A stretch of DNA of 64,000 nt from Salmonella enterica subsp. houtenae serovar Houten (GTDB lineage: Bacteria > Pseudomonadota > Gammaproteobacteria > Enterobacterales > Enterobacteriaceae). The notes under the pieces were generated by a model. That model worked only from the letters and a program-made list of their open reading frames with translations. It was not told where the DNA came from and searched no databases. The stretch lies in the NCBI GenBank assembly GCA_900478215.1, contig LS483478.1, positions 4,092,001-4,156,000 on the forward strand. The letters are read 5' to 3'. Made by a program: the position numbers and the translations under genes. Positions 17,694-27,414 of the stretch are shown here, piece after piece. The stretch's first letter is position 1, and each line of letters begins with the position of its first letter.

Positions 17694-18935
17694 ATGAATG
17701 AACTAAAAAAAGAGCTTGGGCTGGTTAAGGGCGTTATCTTGTTAACCACGTCATTATTAGGAACTGGCGTTTTTGCGCTTCCGGAACTGGCGGCGCTAGC
17801 GGCAGGCAGCATCAGCCTTTGGGCATGGCCGTTGCTCATTATTTTGATTTTCCCTATTGCCATAGTCTTTGCTGTGCTGGGACGTCATTTTCCTCACGCT
17901 GGCGGCATAGCGCATTTTGTCGGAATGGCATTTGGCCCTCGTCTGCAACGGGTGATCAGTTGGTTATTTTTATCGGTAATTCCCGTCAGCTTTCCCGCAG
18001 CCCTGCATATTGCGGTGGGCTTCGGTCAGGCACTGTTTGGCTGGCGGAACGAACAGCTCTTATTCGGAGAGTTGGGAACTATAGGATTACTATGGTTTAT
18101 GGGATCACGCGGCGCCAGCTCCAGCGCCAACCTGCAAGCCATTATTGCTGGATTAGTCATCGCGCTTATTGTCGCCATTCTGTGGAAAAGCGCGTTCAAA
18201 CCCACAGATATCACCTTTCCAGCCGCAAGCGAAATCACTTTTTCCCGGCTGTGTACCGCTCTGGCGATCATGTTCTGGGGATTTGTGGGCATTGAGGCTT
18301 TTACGCATCTGTCATCTGAGTTTAAAAATCCTGAGCGTGATTTTCCGCGCGCGTTGATCATTGGTCTAATGCTAGCCGGCTCCATTTACTGGACCTGTAC
18401 CGCTGTCGTACTGCATTTTGGCGTCTATAGTGAAAAAATAGCGGCGACAGCATCGCTACCGCTTATTATTGTTCATCTCTTCGGAATTCAGGCATTGTGG
18501 GTAGCTTGTATTATTGGTTATCTCACCTGCTTTGCCAGCCTGAATGTGTATGCGCAGAGTTTCGCGCGTCTGATATGGACGCAAATGCAATATAAGCCCG
18601 ATCACTATTTGGCTCAACTCTCTTCCGGACGCCTTCCCCTACACGCGTTAAACGCCATTCTAACCTGCTGTTGCGTGAGTTCCCTGGCCGTTCACATACT
18701 GAGAATTAATCTCAATGCGCTGATTGTCTATGCTAACGGTATTTTTATTATGCTCTACCTGCTTTGTATGCTGGCAGGTTGTCGGCTGTTGAAAGGGCAC
18801 TGCCATGCACTGGCGGTGACAGGTTGTCTACTGTGCCTGGTGCTGCTGGTAATGGTGGGCTGGAAAAGCTTATATGCCATTATTATGCTGGCAGCGTTAT
18901 GGCTGTTTTTACCGAAGCGAAAACGGATGGCGTGA
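17694..18935 (+). CDS. yjeH: APC-family amino acid exporter YjeH
   Basis: A 413-residue protein with about 12 membrane segments starting MNELKKELGLVKGVILLTTS, with the GTGVFALP glycine motif of helix 1 in APC transporters. E. coli YjeH is reported to export methionine and branched-chain amino acids. It is divergent from groES, and a REP-like element lies just past the stop, between it and convergent fxsA. The ribosome site is weak, so low expression is possible. Confidence 0.9.
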   Translation: MNELKKELGLVKGVILLTTSLLGTGVFALPELAALAAGSISLWAWPLLIILIFPIAIVFAVLGRHFPHAGGIAHFVGMAFGPRLQRVISWLFLSVIPVSFPAALHIAVGFGQALFGWRNEQLLFGELGTIGLLWFMGSRGASSSANLQAIIAGLVIALIVAILWKSAFKPTDITFPAASEITFSRLCTALAIMFWGFVGIEAFTHLSSEFKNPERDFPRALIIGLMLAGSIYWTCTAVVLHFGVYSEKIAATASLPLIIVHLFGIQALWVACIIGYLTCFASLNVYAQSFARLIWTQMQYKPDHYLAQLSSGRLPLHALNAILTCCCVSSLAVHILRINLNALIVYANGIFIMLYLLCMLAGCRLLKGHCHALAVTGCLLCLVLLVMVGWKSLYAIIMLAALWLFLPKRKRMA

Positions 18936-18944
18936 GAAGCCTCC

Positions 18945-18982
18945 GTCGGCCGGATAGTGCCGCTCACGCGACGTATCCGACC
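18945..18982. repeat. REP-like palindrome
   Basis: GTCGGCCGGATA...TATCCGACC with a GC-rich centre has the classic REP/PU layout. It lies between the convergent genes yjeH and fxsA, the usual place for such elements. Confidence 0.75.
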
Positions 18983-18995
18983 TGCATATTCACCT

Positions 18996-19472
18996 TTAAT
19001 CCCGACGATCGTCTTTATGTTCAATACGATCGCGATCATCGTCTTTACGCTGATATTCGCCGTCAAATGTTTCGCCACCGCCAGTACCCGCGCTAAACCC
19101 GCCTCCCGGCATCCGGGAAAAACGTAAATGCGGCAGCAACTTCAGCGTCAAATGCTTTTGCACTGGCGGTAATAAAAGCAGAAGGCCGAGAAAATCGGTG
19201 AAAAAACCCGGCAGCAGGAGCAATAAGCCAGCAATGATCAGCGACACGCTTTTAATCATTTCCGCCGCAGGGCTCTCACCGGCCGCCATTTTTTGTTGCA
19301 TTAGCAAAAAGTTTTTAAAACCCTGGTTACGTACCAGCGACATACCGATAACCGACGTAAAAATCACCAGGATTAACGTCATCAGAACGCCAAGTACATG
19401 AGCAACCTGGATAAAGATAGAAATCTCAATATAAACATAGAGAAAGACAGCTAAAAAGGGTATCCAGCGCAA
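18996..19472 (-). CDS. fxsA: Phage T7 exclusion suppressor FxsA
   Basis: A 158-residue inner-membrane protein. I place the start at a TTG codon at 19472 (LRWIPFLAVFLYVYIEISIF), because CAGGAG precedes it and this gives the length of the E. coli protein; the in-frame ATG 13 codons further upstream lacks a clear ribosome site. It has three to four membrane segments and a hydrophilic C-terminus rich in Asp, Arg and His (EYQRKDDDRDRIEHKDDRRD). In E. coli overexpression relieves F-plasmid exclusion of T7. Divergent from aspA. Confidence 0.88.
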   Translation of the reverse strand: MRWIPFLAVFLYVYIEISIFIQVAHVLGVLMTLILVIFTSVIGMSLVRNQGFKNFLLMQQKMAAGESPAAEMIKSVSLIIAGLLLLLPGFFTDFLGLLLLLPPVQKHLTLKLLPHLRFSRMPGGGFSAGTGGGETFDGEYQRKDDDRDRIEHKDDRRD

Positions 19473-19655
19473 AGGACTCTCCTGTAGGTCATAGCCGTCT
19501 GCGACGACCATTTGAATGGGTTTGCGATTCGCATTGATCCGATATGGTGGTGCTTAGCAAAATTTCAAGCAGTTTGTACACTTATTTTAAGTAGTAATCC
19601 TAAAGCGGTGACCTATTTCACAAAATAATAAATAAGGGGTAAATTCCCACACTTT

Positions 19656-19675
19656 AAGTGATCCAGATTACGGTA
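19656..19675. promoter_or_regulatory. Possible CRP site in the fxsA-aspA region
   Basis: AAGTGATCCAGATTACGG matches the CRP pattern TGTGA-N6-TCACA at most conserved positions. It lies 137 bases upstream of aspA in the 339-base divergent gap, which otherwise shows only AT-rich promoter-like sequence. CRP activation of aspA is known in E. coli; the exact site is inferred. Confidence 0.45.
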
Positions 19676-19811
19676 GGAATTCTGAACCAGCATATGATCT
19701 CGTTTATCAGGCCGATGGAGGGGATAATCGTCGGTCAGAAAACATTCGAAATCACATATATCCTGTGTGTTTTAAAGTAAAATCATTGGCAGCTTGAAAA
19801 AGAAGGTTCAC

Positions 19812-21248
19812 ATGTCAAACAACATTCGTATCGAAGAAGATCTGTTGGGTACCAGGGAAGTTCCAGCCGAAGCCTACTATGGTGTTCACACTCTGAGAGC
19901 GATTGAAAACTTCTACATTAGCAATAACAAAATCAGCGACATCCCTGAATTTGTGCGTGGCATGGTTATGGTAAAAAAAGCGGCGGCGTTGGCCAACAAA
20001 GAGCTGCAAACCATTCCTAAGAGTGTGGCGAATGCCATCATTGCCGCATGTGATGAAGTCCTTAATAACGGTAAGTGCATGGATCAATTCCCGGTAGATG
20101 TCTACCAGGGCGGCGCGGGCACTTCCGTCAACATGAATACCAACGAAGTGCTGGCCAATATCGGGCTGGAACTGATGGGTCATCAGAAAGGTGAATATCA
20201 GTACCTGAACCCGAACGACCACGTGAATAAATGTCAATCGACTAACGACGCCTATCCGACAGGCTTCCGTGTAGCGGTTTACGCCTCTATCGTCAAACTG
20301 ATCGATGCCATCAACCAGTTGCGTGAAGGTTTCGAACGTAAAGCGGTTGAATTCCAGGACATCCTGAAAATGGGGCGCACCCAGTTGCAGGACGCCGTAC
20401 CAATGACGCTTGGCCAGGAATTCCGTGCTTTCAGCATCCTGCTGAAAGAAGAAGTGAAAAGCATCGAGCGTACTGCTGAGCTGCTGCTGGAGGTGAACCT
20501 TGGCGCAACGGCAATCGGTACCGGCCTGAACACGCCGAAAGAATACTCTCCGCTGGCGGTGAAAAAGCTGGCTGAAGTGACCGGTTTCGCCTGTGTTCCG
20601 GCTGAAGACCTGATTGAAGCGACGTCTGACTGCGGCGCGTATGTCATGGTCCACAGCGCGCTGAAACGCCTGGCTGTGAAGATGTCCAAAATCTGTAACG
20701 ACCTGCGCTTGCTCTCTTCTGGTCCTCGTGCCGGCCTGAACGAGATCAACCTGCCGGAACTGCAGGCGGGCTCTTCCATCATGCCAGCTAAAGTGAACCC
20801 GGTCGTACCGGAAGTCGTAAACCAGGTATGCTTTAAAGTCATCGGTAACGACACCACCGTTACGATGGCGGCGGAAGCCGGTCAGTTACAGTTGAACGTT
20901 ATGGAACCGGTTATCGGTCAGGCAATGTTCGAATCTATCCACATTCTGAGCAACGCGTGCTACAACCTACTTGAAAAATGCGTTAACGGCATTACCGCGA
21001 ATAAAGAGGTGTGCGAAGGGTACGTTTATAACTCCATCGGTATCGTCACTTACCTCAACCCGTTCATCGGTCACCACAACGGCGACATCGTCGGTAAAAT
21101 CTGTGCCGAAACCGGTAAGAGCGTACGTGAAGTTGTACTGGAGCGCGGCCTGTTGACGGAAGCCGAGCTGGACGATATTTTCTCCGTACAGAACTTGATG
21201 CACCCGGCTTATAAAGCTAAACGTTATACTGATGAAAGCGAACAGTAA
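19812..21248 (+). CDS. aspA: Aspartate ammonia-lyase AspA
   Basis: A 478-residue protein starting MSNNIRIEEDLLGTREVPAE at ATG 19812 with AAGAAGG upstream. The fumarase/aspartase signature GSSIMPAKVNP is present. It deaminates L-aspartate to fumarate, feeding anaerobic fumarate respiration through FrdABCD. It is followed by a strong terminator and then by dcuA, the aspartate/fumarate/succinate carrier. Confidence 0.97.
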   Translation: MSNNIRIEEDLLGTREVPAEAYYGVHTLRAIENFYISNNKISDIPEFVRGMVMVKKAAALANKELQTIPKSVANAIIAACDEVLNNGKCMDQFPVDVYQGGAGTSVNMNTNEVLANIGLELMGHQKGEYQYLNPNDHVNKCQSTNDAYPTGFRVAVYASIVKLIDAINQLREGFERKAVEFQDILKMGRTQLQDAVPMTLGQEFRAFSILLKEEVKSIERTAELLLEVNLGATAIGTGLNTPKEYSPLAVKKLAEVTGFACVPAEDLIEATSDCGAYVMVHSALKRLAVKMSKICNDLRLLSSGPRAGLNEINLPELQAGSSIMPAKVNPVVPEVVNQVCFKVIGNDTTVTMAAEAGQLQLNVMEPVIGQAMFESIHILSNACYNLLEKCVNGITANKEVCEGYVYNSIGIVTYLNPFIGHHNGDIVGKICAETGKSVREVVLERGLLTEAELDDIFSVQNLMHPAYKAKRYTDESEQ

Positions 21249-21270
21249 TCGTACAGGGTAGTACCAAAGA

Positions 21271-21296
21271 GGCACGTCACGATGACGTGCCTTTTT
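21271..21296 (+). terminator. aspA terminator
   Basis: Perfect nine-base stem GGCACGTCA / TGACGTGCC with a three-base loop, followed by five T. Some read-through into dcuA, 66 bases on, is likely as in E. coli. Confidence 0.9.
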
Positions 21297-21361
21297 ATTG
21301 CAAGAAGTTACCAAATAACAACAATTTAATATCAACTTGTTAAACAACAAGGAAGGCTAAT

Positions 21362-22663
21362 ATGATAGTTGTCGAACTTATCATTGTTTTGCTGGCAATC
21401 TTTTTGGGCGCCAGACTTGGGGGCATCGGTATTGGATTCGCAGGTGGGCTGGGTGTTCTGGTACTTGCCGCCATCGGCGTGAAGCCAGGGACAATTCCAT
21501 TCGATGTCATTTCCATCATCATGGCGGTTATCGCCGCGATCTCTGCCATGCAGGTAGCGGGAGGTCTGGATTATTTGGTAAACCAGACGGAAAAACTGCT
21601 GCGTAAGAACCCGAAATACATCACCATCCTCGCTCCGATTGTGACCTATTTCCTGACTATCTTCGCGGGTACGGGCAACATCTCTCTGGCAACGCTGCCG
21701 GTCATTGCCGAAGTCGCGAAAGAGCAGGGAATCAAACCTTGCCGTCCGCTCTCGACCGCCGTGGTATCTGCGCAGATCGCGATTACCGCCTCGCCGATTT
21801 CTGCGGCCGTGGTGTATATGTCTTCTGTCATGGAAGGCCATGGCATCAGCTATATTCACCTGCTGTCTGTGGTTATCCCCTCCACGCTGCTGGCGGTACT
21901 GGTGATGTCCTTCCTGGTCACGATGCTGTTCAACTCCAGGCTGTCGGACGACCCGATTTACCGCAAGCGTCTGGAAGAAGGACTGATTGAACTGCGTGGT
22001 GAAAAGCAGATTGAAATCAAACCGATGGCAAAAAACTCCGTCTGGCTGTTCCTGCTGGGCGTTATCTGCGTCGTTGTTTATGCGATCGTCAACAGTCCGA
22101 GCCTCGGCCTGGTTGAAAAACCGCTGATGAACACCACCAACGCTATTCTGATCATCATGCTGAGCGTCGCAACGCTGACCACCATTCTGTGTAAAGTGGA
22201 AACTGACGCTATCCTCAACTCCAGTACCTTTAAAGCAGGGATGAGCGCCTGTATCTGTATTCTGGGCGTGGCGTGGCTGGGCGATACCTTCGTATCCGCT
22301 AACATCGACTGGATCAAAGATACTGCGGGTAGCGTTATTCAGGGTCATCCGTGGCTGCTGGCCGTGATCTTCTTCTTTGCTTCCGCGCTGCTCTACTCTC
22401 AGGCGGCAACGGCGAAAGCGCTGATGCCGATGGCGCTGGCGCTGAACGTCTCTCCGCTGACGGCAGTCGCTTCCTTCGCCGCCGTTTCCGGCCTGTTCAT
22501 TCTGCCGACCTACCCGACTCTGGTTGCGGCGGTGCAGATGGATGACACCGGTACAACCCGTATCGGTAAATTCGTCTTTAACCATCCTTTCTTCATCCCA
22601 GGCACCCTGGGTGTCGTTCTGGCTGTCTGCTTCGGCTTCCTGCTGGGCAGCGTTATGCTGTAA
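21362..22663 (+). CDS. dcuA: C4-dicarboxylate transporter DcuA
   Basis: A 433-residue membrane protein starting MIVVELIIVLLAIFLGARLG, behind AAGGAAGG. It exchanges aspartate, fumarate, malate and succinate at the inner membrane. It is a paralogue of DcuB at 41.2 kb in this window, sharing the N-terminal GGIGIGFAGGLGVLVL-type region and the LLRKNPKYI motif. Its place after aspA suits constitutive aspartate uptake for conversion to fumarate. Confidence 0.96.
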   Translation: MIVVELIIVLLAIFLGARLGGIGIGFAGGLGVLVLAAIGVKPGTIPFDVISIIMAVIAAISAMQVAGGLDYLVNQTEKLLRKNPKYITILAPIVTYFLTIFAGTGNISLATLPVIAEVAKEQGIKPCRPLSTAVVSAQIAITASPISAAVVYMSSVMEGHGISYIHLLSVVIPSTLLAVLVMSFLVTMLFNSRLSDDPIYRKRLEEGLIELRGEKQIEIKPMAKNSVWLFLLGVICVVVYAIVNSPSLGLVEKPLMNTTNAILIIMLSVATLTTILCKVETDAILNSSTFKAGMSACICILGVAWLGDTFVSANIDWIKDTAGSVIQGHPWLLAVIFFFASALLYSQAATAKALMPMALALNVSPLTAVASFAAVSGLFILPTYPTLVAAVQMDDTGTTRIGKFVFNHPFFIPGTLGVVLAVCFGFLLGSVML

Positions 22664-22674
22664 GTGTTTCCCCC

Positions 22675-22695
22675 GCGGGGCGTATCACGCCCCGC
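22675..22695 (+). terminator. Hairpin downstream of dcuA
   Basis: GCGGGGCGT / ACGCCCCGC with a three-base loop lies 12 bases after dcuA. The following sequence is only moderately T-rich, so termination may be partial. Confidence 0.6.
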
Positions 22696-22783
22696 ATTCT
22701 CCTTCCCTTTGACTAACATCCTGCCCTCGTCCGTTGTATAGTGACCATTCGCTTGCGGGTCTTTTTGTTCTTTCGAGGTGTTT

Positions 22784-23131
22784 ATGCTTGATGTTAAGAG
22801 TCAGGATATTTCCATCCCCGAGGCCGTTGTGGTGCTTTGTACCGCCCCGGATGAAGCTACCGCCCAGGATCTGGCCGCCAAAGTGCTGGCGGAAAAACTG
22901 GCCGCCTGCGCCACCCTCCTCCCCGGAGCGACATCGCTGTACTACTGGGAAGGCAAGCTGGAGCAGGAGTATGAAGTTCAAATGATCTTAAAAACCACCG
23001 TTTCACATCAGCAAGCGCTTATCGACTGCCTGAAGTCTCATCACCCGTATCAAACGCCCGAACTTCTGGTTTTACCTGTTACTCACGGAGATACTGATTA
23101 CCTCTCATGGCTCAACGCATCTTTACGCTGA
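22784..23131 (+). CDS. cutA: Divalent-cation tolerance protein CutA
   Basis: A 115-residue protein starting [20 protein letters not shown] at ATG 22784 behind CGAGG; a GTG six bases upstream overlaps the ribosome site and is rejected. The CutA1 core ([31 protein letters not shown]) is present. The protein forms a ferredoxin-like trimer; a role in copper tolerance was proposed from genetics, partly through effects on dsbD. The gene overlaps dsbD by 25 bases. Confidence 0.95.
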
Positions 23132-24810
23132 TCCTGCTGCTGTGCAGCACATCCGCCTTCGCCGGGTTATTCGACGCGCCGGGTCGCTCGCAGTTCGTCC
23201 CTGCCGACCGGGCGTTTGTTTTTGATTTTCAGCAAAATCAACACGACCTTACCCTCTCCTGGCAGGTAAAAGAGGGTTACTACCTTTACCGTAAACAAAT
23301 CAGCATCACGCCGACGAAAGCGGATATCGCCGCAGTCCAACTCCCGGCAGGCGTCTGGCATGAAGATGAGTTTTACGGAAAAAGCGAAATCTACCGTAAA
23401 CGGCTAAACGTTCCGATAACGGTTAACCAGGCGGCGGCTGGCGCGACATTAACGGTAACGTACCAGGGGTGCGCCGATGCGGGATTCTGCTATCCGCCGG
23501 AAACGAAAACGGTGCCGCTAAGTGAAGTCGCCGCGGCAATAGACGCCACGCCGACACCTGCTGTCTCCCAGACGGGTGAGACGTCAAAACCCGCCGCCCA
23601 GCTACCTTTTTCCGCGCTCTGGGCGCTGCTGATCGGCATCGGCATCGCCTTTACCCCCTGCGTTTTACCCATGTATCCGTTGATTTCCGGTATTGTCCTG
23701 GGGGGAAGGCAACGTTTGTCGACGGGGCGCGCACTGCTGCTGGCCTTTATCTATGTACAAGGGATGGCGCTGACCTATACCGCACTGGGTCTGGTCGTCG
23801 CCGCGGCGGGATTGCAGTTTCAGGCGGCGCTGCAGCACCCTTATGTGTTAATCGGTCTTGCCATCGTGTTCACCCTGCTTGCGTTGTCGATGTTTGGCCT
23901 GTTCACACTACAGCTCCCCTCTTCACTGCAAACCCGGCTGACATTAATGAGTAATCGTCAGCAAGGCGGCTCGCCCGGCGGTGTCTTTGTTATGGGGGCG
24001 ATTGCCGGATTAATTTGCTCTCCCTGTACCACAGCGCCGTTAAGCGCGATTCTGCTTTATATCGCTCAGAGCGGGAATATGTGGCTGGGCGGCGGCACGC
24101 TGTATCTGTATGCATTAGGTATGGGTCTGCCGCTGATGCTGATCACCGTGTTTGGCAACCGCCTGCTGCCGAAAAGCGGCCCGTGGATGGCGCATGTCAA
24201 AACCGCTTTTGGTTTCGTGATCCTCGCGTTACCGGTCTTTTTACTGGAGCGGATTATTGGCGAGGCCTGGGGTTTACGTCTATGGTCGCTGCTGGGCGTC
24301 GCTTTCTTTAGCTGGGCCTTTATCACCAGCCTTCAGGCCAGACGAGCGTGGATGCGTATCGTACAGATTATCCTGCTGGCAGCAGCGCTCATTAGCGTAC
24401 GACCGCTACAGGATTGGGCGTTCGGATCGCCATCCACGCAAGCGCCAGCGCACCTCAATTTCACGGCTATTTCTACCGTGGACGAACTCAATCAGGCACT
24501 GGCGCAGGCCAAAGGCAAACCCGTTATGCTGGATTTCTACGCCGACTGGTGCGTGGCCTGTAAAGAGTTTGAAAAGTATACCTTCAGCGATCCGCGGGTC
24601 CAGCAGGCGCTCGGCGACACGGTGCTCTTGCAGGCTAACGTCACCGCTAACAATGCGCAGGATGTCGCGCTATTAAAGCATCTGCAAGTTCTGGGGTTGC
24701 CCACCATTCTGTTCTTTGATGCTCAAGGTCAGGAACAGCCGCAAGCGCGAGTGACTGGCTTTATGGACGCCGCAACCTTTAGCGCGCATTTGCACGATCG
24801 CCAACCGTGA
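23107..24810 (+). CDS. dsbD: Thiol:disulfide interchange protein DsbD (DipZ)
   Basis: A 567-residue protein with a signal peptide ending ...TSAFA, a periplasmic alpha domain with the redox pair in [10 protein letters not shown], eight membrane helices (beta domain, with [10 protein letters not shown] and the paired CSPCTTAPL), and a C-terminal thioredoxin-like gamma domain with [12 protein letters not shown]. It passes electrons from cytoplasmic thioredoxin to periplasmic DsbC, DsbG and CcmG. It overlaps cutA by 25 bases and precedes yjdC by 36 bases. Confidence 0.97.
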
Positions 24811-24846
24811 GCGACACTTGCAAAAGCAAAGACGGAGGAGAATACC

Positions 24847-25422
24847 GTGCAACGTGAAGATATTCTGGGAGAAGCCCTGAAATTACTGGAGACGCAAGGG
24901 ATAGCCGATACTACGCTGGAAATGGTGGCGGAGCGCGTAAATCACCCACTCGACACATTACAGCGTTTCTGGCCAGATAAAGAAGCCATTTTGTATGACG
25001 CGCTTCGTTATCTTAGTCAGCAGGTAGATATCTGGCGACGCCAGCTTCTTCTTGATGAGACCCTTTCTGCTGAACAAAAGCTGCTGGCACGCTACAGCGC
25101 GCTCTCGGAATGTGTCAGTAATAACCGTTATCCTGGTTGCTTGTTCATTGCCGCCTGCACGTTTTATCCCGATCCAGCCCATCCTATTCATCAACTGGCC
25201 GATCAACAAAAACGTGCAGCCCATGATTTTACCCATGAGCTACTGACCACGCTGGAAATTGACGATCCGGCGATGGTCGCAAGGCAGATGGAGCTGGTGC
25301 TGGAAGGCTGTCTCAGCCGAATGCTGGTCAATCGAAGTCAGGCTGATGTAGATACCGCTCAGCGGTTGGCGGAAGATATTCTGCGTTTTGCACAGTGCCG
25401 CCAGGGTGGCGCGCTAACCTGA
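24847..25422 (+). CDS. yjdC: TetR-family regulator YjdC
   Basis: A 191-residue protein with an N-terminal TetR helix-turn-helix (residues 1-50: GEALKLLETQGIADTTLEMVAERV...). It uses a GTG start at 24847 behind GGAGGAG. The C-terminal ligand-binding domain is generic. It is probably co-transcribed with cutA-dsbD, and its targets are not known to me. Confidence 0.9.
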   Translation: MQREDILGEALKLLETQGIADTTLEMVAERVNHPLDTLQRFWPDKEAILYDALRYLSQQVDIWRRQLLLDETLSAEQKLLARYSALSECVSNNRYPGCLFIAACTFYPDPAHPIHQLADQQKRAAHDFTHELLTTLEIDDPAMVARQMELVLEGCLSRMLVNRSQADVDTAQRLAEDILRFAQCRQGGALT

Positions 25423-25537
25423 CGGGTACTGATTTTACGCATTTTGCCTGAAAAGCAGGCAGTCAATGCGCTTTTATCACTTTTTTCGTGTAAAGCCGTT
25501 GACGACCGCGCCCCTTTACGGTTTAATGCGCCCCGTT

Positions 25538-25613
25538 GCCCGGATAGCTCAGTCGGTAGAGCAGGGGATTGAAAATCCCCGTGTCCTTGGTTCGATTCCG
25601 AGTCCGGGCACCA
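25538..25613 (+). tRNA. pheU: tRNA-Phe (GAA)
   Basis: A 76-base cloverleaf: acceptor GCCCGGA/TCCGGGC with encoded CCA, D-arm with AGCTCAGTCGGTAGAGC, anticodon stem GGGGA/TCCCC around loop TTGAAAA with anticodon GAA, and T-arm TTGGTTCGATTCCGA. This is a known integration site for islands in enterobacteria, and the accessory region begins directly downstream. Confidence 0.98.
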
Positions 25614-25624
25614 CTATTCTAAAG

Positions 25625-25648
25625 AACCCGCTCAAAAGGCGGGTTTTT
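25625..25648 (+). terminator. tRNA-Phe terminator
   Basis: AACCCGC / GCGGGTT stem with loop TCAAAAG and a T5 tail, 11 bases past the tRNA. Confidence 0.88.
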
Positions 25649-25849
25649 GCCTTTCTGCATCCGGACTCTTCATCGAACGAATTCGATCATTCGCAAAATT
25701 TCACTTATCCACTTCCTCCCCAACAAACGCTTACTCAGCCTATCAAAGCGCGTTCAGCACTTCCACCTTTACCGTTTTTATCGCCTGTTTCATCTGTTTA
25801 AGCTGCTCACGCAGGGCCTGCACTTCATCGCCATCGGGGATGTGGGTTG

Positions 25850-26604
25850 CTGATGCAGAGCAGAACTGTCTGCCACTGGCAGAGTCGGTGTGACGATCGG
25901 GCAATAACACTGCGCATCAGGGAAATTGTGGAAACACGAATACGCTACGGCTGTCCGCGCATTCACGTCCTGCTGCGACGAGAAGGCTGGCTAATGAACT
26001 ATAAGGAAACACACCGGATTTATTGTCTGGAAGGCCTGAATTTGCGCAGGAAACGTCCCCGCAGGCATATCAGTGCGGCACACCGTCAGCAGCGTCCGGC
26101 CCCGACGTACATCGATCAGTGCTGGAGTATGGATTTCGTATCGGATAGTCTGTTTAATGGGCGGCGCTTCCGGGCGCTGACTGTAGTGGATAACTTTAGT
26201 CGGGAATGCCTGGCGATCCATGCCGGAAAATCATTGAAGGGTGAGGATGTGGCCCGCGTAATGGAAGCGCTGCGGGTGTTGGATAAGCGTTTGCCGGTAC
26301 GTATTCAGACAGATAACGGCAGCGAGTTATCCCGAAAAGCCTGGATAAATGGGCGTATGAACACGGTGTGACGATGGACTTCTCCCGCCCCGGAAAACCG
26401 ACAGATAACCCGTTTACTGAATCGTTTAACGGAAGCCTGCGGGATGAATGCCTGAGTATTCACTGGTTCCTGTCGCTGGAAGCTGCGCAGGATAAACTCG
26501 ATAAATGGCGCAGGGAATATAATCATGAGAGGACGCATTCATCATTAAATGACATGACTCCGGCAAAATTCATCCGAAGTCTCCAGAAAAACAAAGCTCT
26601 CTGA
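25850..26604 (+). pseudogene. IS3-family transposase remnant (orfB), 5'-truncated and frameshifted
   Basis: Two overlapping frames encode consecutive parts of one rve-domain transposase. The first (to about 26338) has the HTH_21 region RIRYGCPRIHVLLRREGW, the first catalytic Asp in WSMDFVSD and the second in QTDNGSE. The second (from about 26340) has SLDKWAYEHGVTMDF then the catalytic Glu in ESFNGSLRDEC. The join needs one extra base in the A-run at 26334-26338, so a single-base deletion broke the gene. The orfA part and the left end of the element are missing. No clear terminal inverted repeats were found. It sits 240 bases after tRNA-Phe. Confidence 0.85.
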
Positions 26605-27414
26605 TCTAGTACTATACTGATTTTCGGCCAGGGTCATGGAAGGATATGTAACATTACTTTCTATACATTTGACTGAGGGTGAAAATAACTTAATTAATTG
26701 ATTGGTTTTTTACTTTGTGGAGCACGGCCCCTTCATTGAACTTCTCTCAATTATTCTTCGCTGACAACTCCCCCTTCCGGGGCCAGCGCAGCAAAAGCTG
26801 CATTCAATACTACCCGTCCCCAAAACTCGCTACATTATGCAATCCAATAAAAGCATAAACCTAACGGATACACACAGTAAAAAACCTAATAGCGCGCTAC
26901 ACGATTTTTCACGAAGTCAGCCATTCAACACAATCCTTCTCATCCCTCGCAAACTTCCGGATATCGCTACACCTTCTACCCGCCGCAGTATATATTTACC
27001 GCTTTGTATGCCCCTTCCTAAACGAGATCGTTAATATTTACTCCCAAGATAAAACTTATCACAAATTAACATCAGATCTTATACCTCATACTAACTACCT
27101 CCATAAAATTAAAGAGCTATCTTCTAAAAAATTAACTGTGATTATTACTTAATTCAAATTTCAAATAAATAACTTGATAAGAATATGAGCCAATTCTTGT
27201 ACATTTCCATCTTTTTTTTATACGCGCCATAATTTTTTAACGATATTATAATATATAACAGTAGAATATAAAATATCATTTCTCATAGAAAATGAAAAGA
27301 TTAATGGCTAAACCTTAAGATCGCCAATACGTATCACTATATATCTACCAGTTCTCTTTTAAAATATTTGTCAGCATAAATTTTAACTTACACACTGAAT
27401 AAAAGGAAATTATC
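26605..27414. other. AT-rich intergenic region upstream of rtsA
   Basis: 810 bases with no convincing gene. Base composition shifts to strongly AT-rich from about 26830, with runs such as those at 27121-27260, typical of H-NS-bound horizontally acquired DNA. The rtsA promoter and its HilC/HilD/RtsA control sites are expected in the right half, but I could not assign boxes with confidence. A 65-codon open frame at 26837-27034 lacks a ribosome site and looks random. Confidence 0.6.

Noticed and set aside
19815..20654. A 279-codon open frame opposite aspA
   Set aside because: Shadow of aspA on the other strand, unlike any protein.
21332..22585. A 417-codon open frame opposite dcuA
   Set aside because: His-, Gln- and Arg-rich antisense translation of membrane-protein codons.
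26837..27034. A 65-codon open frame upstream of rtsA
   Set aside because: No ribosome site, random-looking sequence in AT-rich DNA.
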